Positions 27,172 to 37,252 are shown, numbered from the stretch's first letter. The stretch is DNA of 64,000 nucleotides from Meishania sp964351985 (GCA_964351985.1 CAYGPR010000012.1:25258-89257), one strand, 5' to 3'. The notes: generated by a model from the letters alone, not told the origin. Made by a program: numbers and translations.

Positions 27172-28629
27172 CTATATATTTGTAAAAGTTCTTATGGCTC
27201 GCACAAAGGCACCCGAATTATTCTTAACCTGAGAGGCAACACCTCCATTGTTTACCATAATTCTAGCTTGATCCGTATTTATCTCGGTAGAACTCCAGTA
27301 ATAAAAAAATATAATCTCTGTTCCTCCATTTGCTAAAGATGTAGTGTTAACAGTTGCCAAATTGAGGTAAATTTCAGATAGTTCGAACAATGAAGGTAAA
27401 TACCAATCAGAATAACCAGCTGAAGTTGAATTATCACATAAAGCTGCTGCATATACGCCAGCTCCATGGTTATTTATAATTGCTATTGTATTTGCCTGTC
27501 CTGTACCTATGTTTTGCCCGGTAGCTCCAGTATTGGTATTTGTACCAATACTCCAGCCTATTCCTTGATTTGGGGTGGGATTGACTTGGTCGACAATGTC
27601 ACAAACTAATCCGCCACCATTTCCATCAAGCCAAAAAATAACACCTCCGTAGTTAAAATCTCCAATCTCATCTATGTTATTTACGTCAATTGTTACCGTT
27701 GCAGGGTTTGTGGCGCCATCCGCTGTAATTGTCGCGGTTATTGTTGTATTTGTTTCAAAATCAAACAGAGCACCGTCCGCAACACTTAGCTCACCTGAAT
27801 TTGCATCTATACTTAAGGCACCTGCCGGAGTTTGAGCGGTTATTCCGAAGTTCACGCCTACACCTTCAATGGTTTGCACGATCCCTATGATTTGCCCGTT
27901 GGTCGGGTTTTCTTCAATATCCTCAGTTACATCTTGAAGCGTTACCTCGTTTAAGTTATTCAAGTTAATTGTAGCTGTGGCGGGGCTTTCTGAATCAACG
28001 ACTGATATTGTGGCAATAATAATGGGATTGGTTTCAAAGTCGAATAGTGCAGCATTGGCAACAGTAAGTTCCCCAGAATTTGAATCTATGATTAAAGCTC
28101 CCTCTGGGGTTTGGGTGATAATACTAAAATCTATAGCTGTACCACCAGTGGTCTGCACTGTGCCTACAATTTGTCCATCCATAGGGTTTTCATCTGTAGA
28201 AACAACTAAATCCTGTATCGAAATCTCATTGATGTTCGTCAAGTTAATCGTTGCCGTTCCCGAATTTTCGGCACCGGCAACGGCAATAGCGGCATTAACT
28301 TCCGGATTTGTTTCAAAATCGAACAAAGTAGCATCAGCAACCGTCAATTCTCCTGTACTTGTATTGATGTCCAAGGCTCCTGCCGGGGTTTGAGATGTTA
28401 TGCTAAAGCTAAAAGGTCCGTTTCCATTGACTTGTACCGTGCCGATGGATTGCCCGTTCGTTGGGTTTTCATCTATCGTTGCGGTCAGATTTTGCACACT
28501 TATTACTTCATTGACGATTACTTGTTCATTTACGGTTCCTTCATCGTCTTTGTTACAACCAAAATTGGCAAGTACTAGCGCTAGGGTCAATACGTAGGTT
28601 AATTTCAATGTTTTTTTCATGGTAGTCAT
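27172..28629 (-). CDS. Lipoprotein with three cadherin-like repeats and a DUF1566/Lcl-type C-terminal domain
   Basis: The 485-residue protein begins with a lipoprotein signal (LALVLANFGC; the start may be the ATG three codons in). Three tandem repeats of roughly 88 residues follow, each with ENPxxGQxxGxVQ, an SQTPxGAL segment, TGELTVADxxLFDFETNP and an ATIxLxNI end. This is the pattern of cadherin-like domains of surface proteins. The C-terminal 165 residues (GGVIFWLDGNGGGLVCDI, SDWYLPSLFELSEIYLNL, YYWSSTE, FVRAIRTF) form a DUF1566/Lcl-type domain, predicted to be ligand-binding or adhesive. A surface adhesion or sensing role is inferred. It lies downstream of the LytTR regulator gene on the same strand, separated by 250 bases. 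Confidence 0.85.
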   Translation of the reverse strand: MTTMKKTLKLTYVLTLALVLANFGCNKDDEGTVNEQVIVNEVISVQNLTATIDENPTNGQSIGTVQVNGNGPFSFSITSQTPAGALDINTSTGELTVADATLFDFETNPEVNAAIAVAGAENSGTATINLTNINEISIQDLVVSTDENPMDGQIVGTVQTTGGTAIDFSIITQTPEGALIIDSNSGELTVANAALFDFETNPIIIATISVVDSESPATATINLNNLNEVTLQDVTEDIEENPTNGQIIGIVQTIEGVGVNFGITAQTPAGALSIDANSGELSVADGALFDFETNTTITATITADGATNPATVTIDVNNIDEIGDFNYGGVIFWLDGNGGGLVCDIVDQVNPTPNQGIGWSIGTNTNTGATGQNIGTGQANTIAIINNHGAGVYAAALCDNSTSAGYSDWYLPSLFELSEIYLNLATVNTTSLANGGTEIIFFYYWSSTEINTDQARIMVNNGGVASQVKNNSGAFVRAIRTFTNI

Positions 28630-28879
28630 TTTAAGGGTTTTTGTTAAATAGGTTTGTTGTTTGCAATCCGTTTTACGAGCTACCTGTTTTCGGGTATGGT
28701 AAAATCATTGGATCGTCTCGATTTTATTGACCTTTAGAACGGTAACTCTCAAAGCCCTAGTGTAGTTTATGAGGGCCGATTTATTTGTGGAACTTTACAG
28801 CGTATAAGCGTAAAACTTCACGCCATAATCGCAGACTTTAAATTGGAAGAAATTACCTGTAATACAACAAAAACAGCAT

Positions 28880-29617
28880 TTAGTCACTGTTCTTATTCAA
28901 AAAAGCGGAAACAAAATGTTCTTTTTTGCGGGAAGAAACGGGAACCTTCGTCCCGTTTTTTAAATGGATGACTCCTGATTTGTCATATTTGTCTATAAAC
29001 CTCATATTGACCATAAACGACTGGTGCGGACGAACGAAACCGGCCAAGGACAAACGTTCTTCAAATTCCTTAAGGGTTTTGGATACTAGATGTTTTTTAC
29101 CATCAGTACAATAAAAAGTGGTGTACCCTTTGTCGGATTCGCAATACAACAATTCGTTCAGGTCAATCACCTGAAAGCTATCATGAAGTGACAATATCAA
29201 TTTAGAGTCTTTGTTCTTCCAAACCGCTTTTGCCCTTTTGATGTTTTGCCTTTGCTCGGCAACGGGACGTTCGGCTACCTTTTGAAGTGCCATTTGAAGC
29301 TCTGCGACATCCACGGGTTTCAATAGGTAGTCCACGGCACCGGCTTTTAGGGCTTTTAAGGCATATTCTTCGTATGCCGTAATGAAAATTACCTTGAATG
29401 AAAGGTCTCCCGTTTGCTCCAGAAAATCGAATGCGTTACCATCCGTAAGATTGATGTCCAAGAAAATCAAATCGGGCTTACAAGAAGTGGTTACCACCAC
29501 GGCATCTTTTACCGATTCGCACTCCCCCACTACCTCTATATCGGAATCTATGGATTGCAATAGCGTCAACAACCCTTTTCTGATGTATGCCTTATCTTCA
29601 ACGATTATTGCTTTCAT
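28880..29617 (-). CDS. LytTR family response regulator
   Basis: At 245 residues it has a receiver domain (MKAIIVEDKAYIRKG; phospho-acceptor Asp54 in LIFLDINLTDG; conserved lysine in DYLLKPVD) and a C-terminal LytTR DNA-binding domain (about 140-240; ILSLHDSFQVIDLNELLYCESDKGYTTFY and VRPHQSFMVNMRFIDKYDKSG). It is encoded immediately downstream of, and overlapping by 4 bases (ATGA), the histidine kinase gene, so the two form one system. LytTR regulators in Bacteroidota often control cell-envelope or surface genes; the adjacent lipoprotein genes are candidate targets by position only. Confidence 0.95.
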   Translation of the reverse strand: MKAIIVEDKAYIRKGLLTLLQSIDSDIEVVGECESVKDAVVVTTSCKPDLIFLDINLTDGNAFDFLEQTGDLSFKVIFITAYEEYALKALKAGAVDYLLKPVDVAELQMALQKVAERPVAEQRQNIKRAKAVWKNKDSKLILSLHDSFQVIDLNELLYCESDKGYTTFYCTDGKKHLVSKTLKEFEERLSLAGFVRPHQSFMVNMRFIDKYDKSGVIHLKNGTKVPVSSRKKEHFVSAFLNKNSD

Positions 29618-31800
29618 GGGAGTGTTTTATAGGGAATTACCAAGGTTACCACGGTACCTTGTTCGTTGTATTTTTTTCGATCTTCCACAACGAGCGACCC
29701 CTGCATTTTAAAATCTTTTGCTAGTAGCTCCAAGCGCTCGGAGGTAATAGTGGTCGCCAACGACTTTTTGTCCTTTCTATCATCCGCTTTTTGAGCATCG
29801 ATACCGATGCCGTTATCGGTTATCGTGCAGATCAGTTTTTTTTCGAAACATTTTAGATGCAACCCTATTTTTCGATTTTCCCTTTGGTCGGGAAATGCGT
29901 GCGCTATCGCATTTTCGACAAAAGGTTGGATCAACATGGGCGGAATGTTAAGCGAAGTGGTATCGACCGTATCTTCTACAATAACCGAATAGTCATACGC
30001 ATCGTTCTCTAGATTTTGGAGGGCAAGGTAGTTTTCGACGGCGGTCATCTCTTCGGATAACGGAACCGATTTATCCCTGGAATTCTCCAAGGTAATGCGC
30101 AGTAATTTTGAGAATTTGGAAAGATAGGAAACGGATTTTTTATCCTCTTTATTCAATATCATACCCTGTAAAACCGATAGGGAATTGAAAATAAAATGGG
30201 GCGTCATTTGTGAGCGTAACAGTTTTTGCTCCATGACAATATTTTCGTTTTTGGTTTTAATGTTATTGAATTTCTGATGGAAAATGATGGAACCAAGAAG
30301 CATGGAGACCGAAAGCACCCCGATAATCGCCCATAAATAATTACGCCTTGATCTTTCCAAGTCCCTATTTGTTGCCGTTACTGTTTTTTTAAGTTTTAAT
30401 TCTCTAATACTGGCGGAGTCCAATGCCCGTTTGTATTTATACTCGTTTTCCAACTGGGCTATTTTTTCAATGTTTTCTTTATTGAAAAGGCTGTCATTCA
30501 ATTTTTTGAATTTTTTATGACTGATAAATGCCTTTTTATAATCCCCCTTATTCTCATATATGGTAGCGAGTAGTTCCTGAACCTCATTTTGATAATTCAT
30601 AAGTTCAAGTTCATCGGAAATCTCTTTACTTTTGATGGCATTAATCAAGGCAGCATCGTACATTTTCCGATTGGCATAGCCCTTTGCTATTCCCAAATAA
30701 GAATTACATAGACCGCGTTGGTTTTCAATTTGCAGATTGATTGTTTTTGCTTTTTCAAAATAGCGATGGGCGGCACTATAATCGTTAAGCAGCAAATGAA
30801 CATCCCCGATATTGTTTAAACATGTAGCTATGTACATTCTATTCTTGATTTCCTCACTGGTTTTCAGTGCACCTTTAAGATAGTCATGGGCTACTTTGTA
30901 ATTCTTTATATGTTTATGCGCAAGCCCTAGGTTATTAAGTATTTCAGCGGTATTTTTTTTATTGCCATTATTCTTTTGAAACTCCAATGCCCTTTCGTAG
31001 CTGGCTATCGCTTTGTCGTAGTTCTGAAGATTTTTATAAATAATACCTAGATTGTTAAGTGATTTCGCTATCTCTAACGTATCTCCGAATTTTTCATCGA
31101 TGGTCAGACTCTGGTTGTAATACTCCAGCGCAAGAGGATAATTTCCTTGATCACTATATATGGTTCCTAGGTTGTTTAAAAAGTTCGCCGTGCTTTTTTC
31201 ATCGCCTATTTCATTGCTGATTTTCAGCGCTTTTTCGTGGTATTTAAGTGCCTCGGTATAATTTCCAAGATTGGCATACGCTTTTCCTATATTGTTCGAA
31301 CTAACGGAAATATCCCTATTGTTGCCGATTTCCTTATTTATTACTATTGATTTTTTGAAGTATTCTATGGCAAGCCTCTGATCTCCTTGATCGTAAAAGA
31401 GCAGGCCTATGGCATTATGACTTTTAGCGATACCTATTTTATAATTTATGGTTTTGTACAATCGCAGTGCTTCATTAAAATACTGAAATCCCAAATCAAA
31501 ATTTGATCGAGCCGTTTCGGCCAAACCTTTAATGTACATACTTTTTGCTTCTCCTTTTGTAAAATTCAACTTATGTGCGAGTGCCTTGGATCCGCCCAAA
31601 TAAGTCAACGTTTTGATACTGTCTTTTTTCAAATATGAATAGGCCAATTCATTTAGGATGTTCACTCGAACGGTATCTTTTTCTACATGAAGTTCAAGTG
31701 TATTTTCCAAACTATCGATAACACTTTTTTGGGATTGAAGATGAAGGGAAAAAAAAAGCAAACAGAAAATAGCGATGATGGTTTTCTTATGGAATTTCAT
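29614..31800 (-). CDS. TPR-containing LytS-type sensor histidine kinase
   Basis: The 728-residue protein has a signal peptide (TIIAIFCLLFFSLHLQSQ), a periplasmic array of about eight tetratricopeptide repeats (units such as AIEYFKKSIVINKEIGNNRDISVSSNNIGKAYANLGNY), a coiled-coil, and a transmembrane helix (YLWAIIGVLSVSMLLGSIIF). The cytoplasmic His_kinase/HATPase module carries the phospho-acceptor histidine in SQMTPHFIFNSLSVLQGM, the N-box in LIQPFVENAIAHAFP and the G-box in TDNGIGID. The TPR part probably binds a protein or peptide ligand outside the membrane. It is co-transcribed with the LytTR regulator. Confidence 0.93.
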   Translation of the reverse strand: MKFHKKTIIAIFCLLFFSLHLQSQKSVIDSLENTLELHVEKDTVRVNILNELAYSYLKKDSIKTLTYLGGSKALAHKLNFTKGEAKSMYIKGLAETARSNFDLGFQYFNEALRLYKTINYKIGIAKSHNAIGLLFYDQGDQRLAIEYFKKSIVINKEIGNNRDISVSSNNIGKAYANLGNYTEALKYHEKALKISNEIGDEKSTANFLNNLGTIYSDQGNYPLALEYYNQSLTIDEKFGDTLEIAKSLNNLGIIYKNLQNYDKAIASYERALEFQKNNGNKKNTAEILNNLGLAHKHIKNYKVAHDYLKGALKTSEEIKNRMYIATCLNNIGDVHLLLNDYSAAHRYFEKAKTINLQIENQRGLCNSYLGIAKGYANRKMYDAALINAIKSKEISDELELMNYQNEVQELLATIYENKGDYKKAFISHKKFKKLNDSLFNKENIEKIAQLENEYKYKRALDSASIRELKLKKTVTATNRDLERSRRNYLWAIIGVLSVSMLLGSIIFHQKFNNIKTKNENIVMEQKLLRSQMTPHFIFNSLSVLQGMILNKEDKKSVSYLSKFSKLLRITLENSRDKSVPLSEEMTAVENYLALQNLENDAYDYSVIVEDTVDTTSLNIPPMLIQPFVENAIAHAFPDQRENRKIGLHLKCFEKKLICTITDNGIGIDAQKADDRKDKKSLATTITSERLELLAKDFKMQGSLVVEDRKKYNEQGTVVTLVIPYKTLP

Positions 31801-32101
31801 AGGTAAGAATGCTATTTCAAGAAAATCTACTTAAAATACTAACTGTTTTATGGTCGTAAATAATTAAATCGTCACACAAGTGTATTAATAAAAAAGGAAT
31901 TCTATCCGTTTTGCCGGAAATTCGACAGTTTAAATCCGGACATAAGAGGGCATTATACGCTAAAGTGCAATTACTTCTTCAACGAATAACCATTCAAGTA
32001 CAACGATTATTTATTCAAAAGGGTCGGTTAAATATTCCGTGTAATTTTTCCTCCTTTTCAACTGTTAACACTAGGGTATAACCTACATAATCAAATCATT
32101 T
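31801..32101. other. Divergent spacer between histidine kinase and lipoprotein genes
   Basis: This 301-base AT-rich spacer must hold promoters in both directions. No complete TTG-N17-19-TAnnTTTG match and no palindromic operator was recognised, and there is no open frame with protein-like content. Confidence 0.35.
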
Positions 32102-33433
32102 ATGAAAACAATAAACCAATTATTATCGATCGCATGCATCTCGCTTTTATTTGCATGTTCTACCGAAGCGCCAGAAAGCAACGTAATTGCAATAGAACCG
32201 CCGGAAGAAGAACCCATACCCCCTGCAACACCCGTCTTAGTAACTTATTTAACCGTAAACGTTGATACCGATTACAACACGAATACCATAGCTTCTGAAG
32301 ATTGGATTTTGATACACCGCGAAAACGGAGATCTTTATAATTATGTACCAATCCAAAATGGGAATACGATAGTTTTGGAGGCTCTGGATACAGTTAATCT
32401 GACCAATATGACCCTAACCAAATTAAGGGTTAACGATTTCGGCAATAAACTGAGTTACAACCTCACGTCTTACGGAAAAATACAACCGGGAAGAACGATG
32501 ACATTGAGCGGATTTGCGGCGAGCACACCCTTGACTGGTCTCGGTCAAGTCGATATTACCGTAAGCAATGTGCCCTCATGGAATTCGTACTCACTGACCA
32601 ATACACAAGATTATTCCCCGCCATTCGAGCTAAGTCAATATGCGGCTTTTAACCCCGGTTTTGATCCAAACATCATCGACATTAATGGTTTTACTTTTAA
32701 ACAAACCACTGATTATTTAATGACCGTAATCGACGCCAATTGGGTACCGACCTATTCTTTGATAAACGGTTTAACCGATGGCGCTTCTATCACCTTGGAT
32801 GGCAGTACCCAATTTTCGGCGTATGACCAACTCGTCGCCGTTCCTATCAATAGTGCTGTAAATGAGTTTAGTTTTGGCGTGTCGGCCATGAATTCCGTCG
32901 CGAATTCACGTTTTCAGCTATATTGGACATCCACACCGAACCCTAATTACGTGGCTGGTTCAAGTTCTTCTTTTAGCTTAGGATATTTGAATGTTTACCA
33001 AGATTATGAGACCACTATTACTATGAAAGATACAAATCGCTATTACAATTTTAGTAAAAAAGGTAGCCCAGTAGGCACTGGCGAGGTTGTGTTCCCATCT
33101 GCTACAGTGACCATTACCAACGATATGTTCGCCACTTACGCTTTTACCAGTACGGCCAACCAAATAATCAATGCCTCTAGATGGGGAGGTGGCAACCCGA
33201 CCGACGCTTACAAAATAGATTGGATGATCTATGGCCCGACTGACGAAACTCCAGTAATCAGTGAGATGCCCTTAGTGGATTTTCCGGACTTAGACTTTGC
33301 CAATATTTCCTTTACCTCTGCAAGAGTATTTACCCAGGGGGATGCTTATAACATCTACACGGGAAGTATTTTTGGTGATGGCACTGCGACCAGTTTAAAC
33401 CCTATACAAGAATGGTTTGATTTTAAGCCATAA
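32102..33433 (+). CDS. Hypothetical lipoprotein, beta-rich
   Basis: The 443-residue protein has a clear lipobox (ISLLFAC, Cys19), followed by a proline-rich linker (IEPPEEEPIPPATPVLV). The body is rich in Ser, Thr, Asn, Tyr and beta-branched residues with few charges, consistent with an all-beta surface-exposed protein. I recognise no family. Residues 260-360 (FSFGVSAMNSVANSRFQLYWTSTPNPNYVAG) also lack known motifs. It is divergent from the TPR kinase gene, ends 43 bases before a terminator, and is not obviously part of an operon. Its location next to a LytTR system suggests, without proof, a regulated envelope protein. Confidence 0.75.
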   Translation: MKTINQLLSIACISLLFACSTEAPESNVIAIEPPEEEPIPPATPVLVTYLTVNVDTDYNTNTIASEDWILIHRENGDLYNYVPIQNGNTIVLEALDTVNLTNMTLTKLRVNDFGNKLSYNLTSYGKIQPGRTMTLSGFAASTPLTGLGQVDITVSNVPSWNSYSLTNTQDYSPPFELSQYAAFNPGFDPNIIDINGFTFKQTTDYLMTVIDANWVPTYSLINGLTDGASITLDGSTQFSAYDQLVAVPINSAVNEFSFGVSAMNSVANSRFQLYWTSTPNPNYVAGSSSSFSLGYLNVYQDYETTITMKDTNRYYNFSKKGSPVGTGEVVFPSATVTITNDMFATYAFTSTANQIINASRWGGGNPTDAYKIDWMIYGPTDETPVISEMPLVDFPDLDFANISFTSARVFTQGDAYNIYTGSIFGDGTATSLNPIQEWFDFKP

Positions 33434-33475
33434 GTTTCAAAAGATTATTTTCGATATGGAAGGTAATTTTGGCAA

Positions 33476-33509
33476 ACAAAAAAGCCAGTTCATTTTTGAA
33501 CTGGCTTTT
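33476..33509. terminator. Bidirectional intrinsic terminator
   Basis: AAAGCCAGTTC at 33481 pairs with GAACTGGCTTT ending at 33508 across a short TTTTT-containing loop, with A residues before and T residues after. It can end the lipoprotein transcript (plus) and the tRNA transcript (minus). Confidence 0.88.
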
Positions 33510-33510
33510 G

Positions 33511-33585
33511 TCGGGGTGGCAGGATTCGAACCTGCGACCTCCTGCTCCCAAAGCAGGCGCGATAACCGGGCTACGCTACACCCCG
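33511..33585 (-). tRNA. tRNA-Pro (anticodon TGG)
   Basis: On the minus strand the gene begins CGGGGTG and ends CACCCCG plus a discriminator A, giving a perfect 7-base acceptor stem. The anticodon arm reads CCTGCTTTGGGAGCAGG with TGG in the loop, and the T arm reads GCAGGTTCGAATCCTGC. The 3' CCA is not encoded. Confidence 0.97.
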
Positions 33586-33684
33586 AAATACGGCTTCGCC
33601 GTAAATCTCAATATTAAAAAACCAAATTCCAAAAATTTGGTTTCACTTAAAATCCAATCTTGCCGAAACAATATTGGGCCATTG

Positions 33685-33768
33685 CGGAGAGAATGGGACT
33701 CGAACCCATGCGACACTTACGCGTCGACAGATTAGCAATCTGCTCCGTTACCACTCCGGCACCTCTCC
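33685..33768 (-). tRNA. tRNA-Ser (anticodon GCT)
   Basis: On the minus strand the gene begins GGAGAGG and ends TCTCTCC plus G. The anticodon arm CAGATTGCTAATCTG holds GCT. A variable arm (CGACGC...GTGTCG region) gives the class II shape of serine tRNAs, and the T arm is ATGGGTTCGAGTCCCAT. It lies 99 bases upstream of tRNA-Pro on the same strand, probably in the same transcript. Confidence 0.97.
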
Positions 33769-33892
33769 TAAAATTTCTTCAATGAACATACCGCACCGTC
33801 CCAAATGGTAAAATGCGGTTGCAAATGTACATTTTTACTATCCTATTAAACAACAATTTATTTACTTTTTTTATATGAATCGAAATTACCCG

Positions 33893-35941
33893 CTATTCAG
33901 GATATTCTACGCGTAAATGATAGATATTCGTTAATTTCTGTTTGAAGATTTTCTTTATGATTTCGATTTCTTTGAAAGTAATGTTTGCGTTCAAAAATTG
34001 ATTAGCACTCATTTGGCCCGCGACTATTTTATCAACAAACTCGTCAATTATCAAAAATGTCGGATTTTTGAGACTTTTTGAAGCCGCCTCTACAGAGTCC
34101 GCCATCATTAAAATAGCTGTTTCCTTAGAAAAAGGTATGGGCCCCGGATACGTAAAATCAACCTCATCGACATCCTCATCGAGCTCTTGTTGTTTTTTGT
34201 AAAAATAATATACCATGGTAGTGCCATGATGAGATCGAATAAAATCGATTACACGATCCGGCAGCTTATTTTTTCGGGCTATCTCTATTCCGTCGATTAC
34301 ATGGTTCACTATAATCTTTGAGCTATCCTTTGGCGAAAGTTCATCATGTGGATTTACATTGGTGATTTGATTCTCTGTGAAATACGTGGGATGGTTCATC
34401 TTACCAATGTCATGGTAAAGGGCCCCTACCCTCACCAACATAGCATTGGCCCCTATTTCGTTGGCCGCGGCTTCGGCTAAATTGGCTACCTGTAACGAAT
34501 GGTGAAAAGTGCCCGGGGCTTTATTCGAAAGTTCTTTTAGCAATTTCGAATTAGTATCGGAGAGTTCCAACAATGAAACATCGGAAACAAGTCCGAACAA
34601 TTTCTCATAAATATAAATCAGCGGCTGTGCAAACAGCGTAATCATTCCGTTCAGTAAAAACAGACCCAAGGTTAACCAAACGATATTATCCAGATTACCT
34701 TCATGAATGATATGAAATGCGAGGTATCCTATTATATAGATAAGTGTAATCTGACCAACCGAAATGAAGAGATTCGCTCTCTTGTAGAGTTCTGAAACGC
34801 TTAATATAGTCACTATTCCAGCTATAATCTGAAGAAATATATATTCAAAGCTATTGGGTACTACAAACCCCAAAATCAAAACGGTCAGTACATGTGCGAA
34901 CAACCCGAGCCTGGCGTCGAAAAATGTTTTTAATATCAGAGGCAGTATGCATAACGGAACTACGAATACATAGGCATCATCATACTTTAAGACCAATGTG
35001 GTCACAAAAACCATCAGTAAAATATTAAAGAATATAAAGGTTACCTTGGTACTGTTGTCGTAGATAGAGCGTCTATATTTTTTCAAGAAAAGAAGAAGCA
35101 TTATCAAAACCAATGCAACCAAAACGGCATAACCCGCCAAAATAAAATAGTAATTCTTGGCCGTCCAGAGTTCAGTTTCGTATTCTGAACGTAAAGATTC
35201 GAGAACTTTGAGATTATCGGCCTGCACTATCTCACCTTTTGCTATAATCAATTTGCCTTCATCGACCGTTCCGCGAGTCGTTGAGATTTTTGACAGTTCA
35301 GCGTCAAGTGCTTTTTTAGAAAGTGTTTGATCAAAAAAGACATTGGGTTTGACCAAATCGAAAAATAAATTCTCGTATTGATTGCCAAAGCTTCTCAAAC
35401 CCCTTTTTTGTATTACAGTCTGAATTACCTTGTTGACATCTCTTACACGATATACGTTTTGGGCCGACCTCCGTTCTGCCTCATTATTCTTGACCAAATA
35501 TACTTGTCGGCCCGCACTTGAAACTTCTGTTTCTTTAAAGATTCCGTTTTCATATAGGGAATCTAAAATCTCTTGGCCCACCTGCTTCAGTGTAATCCGT
35601 TGATTCTCATTATAGGTATCAGCACTAAAAATGGTGGGGAATTTTTTATCATATTCCGCATATACTTCTTTTTGGATGTCCTTATCGTATCGATAATAGT
35701 CCAGATGGGCGGCCCTTATCTGCTCTTGATCTCTTTCAAGCTCTTGCTCGCTCTTTTTAACTGAAAAATCAAAAGGAGAGTACAAATTTTCATATTGCCA
35801 AGGTTTGCCTTTTTGAAACTCATATTTAAATTTTCCTCCTTTAGGGAAAAAAAACACGATACAGGCTGTGGTAACCAAATACAGGAAAAATTTGTAAATG
35901 CGGGATTGGTTCTTAAACAGCTTTTCCAAGAAGTTTCGCAT
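33893..35941 (-). CDS. 7TM-HD family HDIG phosphohydrolase (PgpH-like)
   Basis: The start chosen is the ATG at 35941 (MRNFLEKLFKNQSRIYKFFLYL), giving 682 residues; a frame 20 codons longer exists but adds an unlikely hydrophobic leader. Order: an N-terminal membrane helix, a periplasmic 7TMR-HDED domain (about 40-270), seven membrane helices (about 285-470), then a cytoplasmic HD domain with FHHSLQVANLAEAAANEIG and LVRVGALYHDIGKM (metal-binding His and HD). PgpH of Listeria, with the same architecture, hydrolyses c-di-AMP. Cyclic-dinucleotide hydrolysis is therefore likely but inferred from the family. It is divergent from the thiolase gene. Confidence 0.92.
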   Translation of the reverse strand: MRNFLEKLFKNQSRIYKFFLYLVTTACIVFFFPKGGKFKYEFQKGKPWQYENLYSPFDFSVKKSEQELERDQEQIRAAHLDYYRYDKDIQKEVYAEYDKKFPTIFSADTYNENQRITLKQVGQEILDSLYENGIFKETEVSSAGRQVYLVKNNEAERRSAQNVYRVRDVNKVIQTVIQKRGLRSFGNQYENLFFDLVKPNVFFDQTLSKKALDAELSKISTTRGTVDEGKLIIAKGEIVQADNLKVLESLRSEYETELWTAKNYYFILAGYAVLVALVLIMLLLFLKKYRRSIYDNSTKVTFIFFNILLMVFVTTLVLKYDDAYVFVVPLCILPLILKTFFDARLGLFAHVLTVLILGFVVPNSFEYIFLQIIAGIVTILSVSELYKRANLFISVGQITLIYIIGYLAFHIIHEGNLDNIVWLTLGLFLLNGMITLFAQPLIYIYEKLFGLVSDVSLLELSDTNSKLLKELSNKAPGTFHHSLQVANLAEAAANEIGANAMLVRVGALYHDIGKMNHPTYFTENQITNVNPHDELSPKDSSKIIVNHVIDGIEIARKNKLPDRVIDFIRSHHGTTMVYYFYKKQQELDEDVDEVDFTYPGPIPFSKETAILMMADSVEAASKSLKNPTFLIIDEFVDKIVAGQMSANQFLNANITFKEIEIIKKIFKQKLTNIYHLRVEYPE

Positions 35942-36009
35942 GAAGGAGATATCTAAAATCAAAAATAGAAAATATAAACTTAAAAAGGTCTTTTGGTCCA
36001 ATTGCCATT

Positions 36010-36037
36010 TTGATTGGTCAATAATTTATTAATTTCG
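36010..36037 (+). promoter_or_regulatory. Bacteroidota-type promoter of the thiolase gene
   Basis: TTG at 36010-36012 is followed after 17 bases by TAATTTCG (36030-36037), one mismatch from TAnnTTTG. The thiolase ATG is 22 bases further, leaving a short leader. Confidence 0.5.
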
Positions 36038-36059
36038 TAACACAATAGATATTTGTGAT

Positions 36060-37235
36060 ATGAACGAAGTAGTGATTGTATCTGCAGTACGAACTCCCAT
36101 CGGAAGCTTCATGGGAGCCCTATCGACGGTTCCGGCTCCTAAATTAGGTGCTGTGGCCATTAAAGGAGCTCTTGAAAAAATCGATTTGAATCCAGAATTG
36201 GTCGAAGAAGTGCTTATGGGAAATGTAGTACAGGCAGGTACTGGGCAAGCTCCTGCTAGACAAGCTGCGATTTATGCAGGGATTCCGGATAGCGTTCCGT
36301 GTACGACCATCAACAAAGTTTGCGCATCGGGCATGAAAGCCGTCATGCAGGCCGCCCAAGCGATCGCCCTAGGCGACATTTCGATAGCGGTTGCCGGAGG
36401 GATGGAAAATATGAGTCTGATACCGCACTATGTACATCTACGAAACGGGAATAAATTCGGGCCTACCACATTGATCGACGGGATGCAGAAAGACGGTTTG
36501 GTCGACGTATATGACCAAAATGCGATGGGAGTTTGTGCCGACGCTTGTGCCGTGGAACATAATTTCAGCCGTGAAGACCAAGATGCTTTTGCCATACAAT
36601 CATATAAAAGATCTGAAGAGGCCTGGAAGTCAGGAAAATTCAATAACGAGGTGGTACCCGTTGAAGTTCCTCAACGGAGAGGTGAACCTATCATCGTGCA
36701 GGAAGACGAAGAATATAAAAACGTGAAAATGGAAAAGATTCCGTCTTTGCGGCCTGCGTTTTCTAAAGACGGAACGGTTACCGCGGCCAATGCTTCCACC
36801 ATTAATGACGGGGCAGCGGCACTTGTACTTATGAGTGCGGATAAAGCGGCCGAGCTAAACCTTAAACCTATTGCTAAAATCATCGGATACGCCGATGCGG
36901 CCCAAGAACCTAAATGGTTCACTACCGCACCTGCAAAAGCATTGCCAAAAGCACTGGACAAAGCCGGAATCATAATGAACAATGTCGATTACTTTGAATT
37001 CAACGAAGCTTTTTCGGTCGTGGGCCTCGCCAATATGAAATTACTGGGCCTGACCGATAAAAATGTAAATATAAATGGTGGAGCGGTTTCCCTTGGGCAT
37101 CCATTAGGCTGTTCAGGAGCGCGCATTATGGTTACCTTACTTAATGTATTGGAGCAGAACAACGGAAAAATAGGGGCTGCGGCCATCTGTAACGGTGGTG
37201 GTGGAGCTTCCGCAATAGTACTACAAAAACTTTAA
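36060..37235 (+). CDS. Acetyl-CoA C-acetyltransferase (thiolase)
   Basis: At 391 residues it matches thiolases II. The acyl-accepting cysteine is Cys88 in TTINKVCASGMKAVMQAAQ. The second active-site region reads NEAFSVVGLANMKLLGL, and the C-terminal GHPLGCSGARI contains the catalytic histidine and cysteine. It condenses two acetyl-CoA to acetoacetyl-CoA or performs the reverse cleavage. In Bacteroidota this gene commonly serves branched-chain amino acid or fatty acid catabolism and the mevalonate or ketone route; the local context does not decide. The NlpC/P60 gene follows 18 bases downstream and is probably co-transcribed. Confidence 0.95.
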   Translation: MNEVVIVSAVRTPIGSFMGALSTVPAPKLGAVAIKGALEKIDLNPELVEEVLMGNVVQAGTGQAPARQAAIYAGIPDSVPCTTINKVCASGMKAVMQAAQAIALGDISIAVAGGMENMSLIPHYVHLRNGNKFGPTTLIDGMQKDGLVDVYDQNAMGVCADACAVEHNFSREDQDAFAIQSYKRSEEAWKSGKFNNEVVPVEVPQRRGEPIIVQEDEEYKNVKMEKIPSLRPAFSKDGTVTAANASTINDGAAALVLMSADKAAELNLKPIAKIIGYADAAQEPKWFTTAPAKALPKALDKAGIIMNNVDYFEFNEAFSVVGLANMKLLGLTDKNVNINGGAVSLGHPLGCSGARIMVTLLNVLEQNNGKIGAAAICNGGGGASAIVLQKL

Positions 37236-37252
37236 TTTCTTCCTCTAGATAG

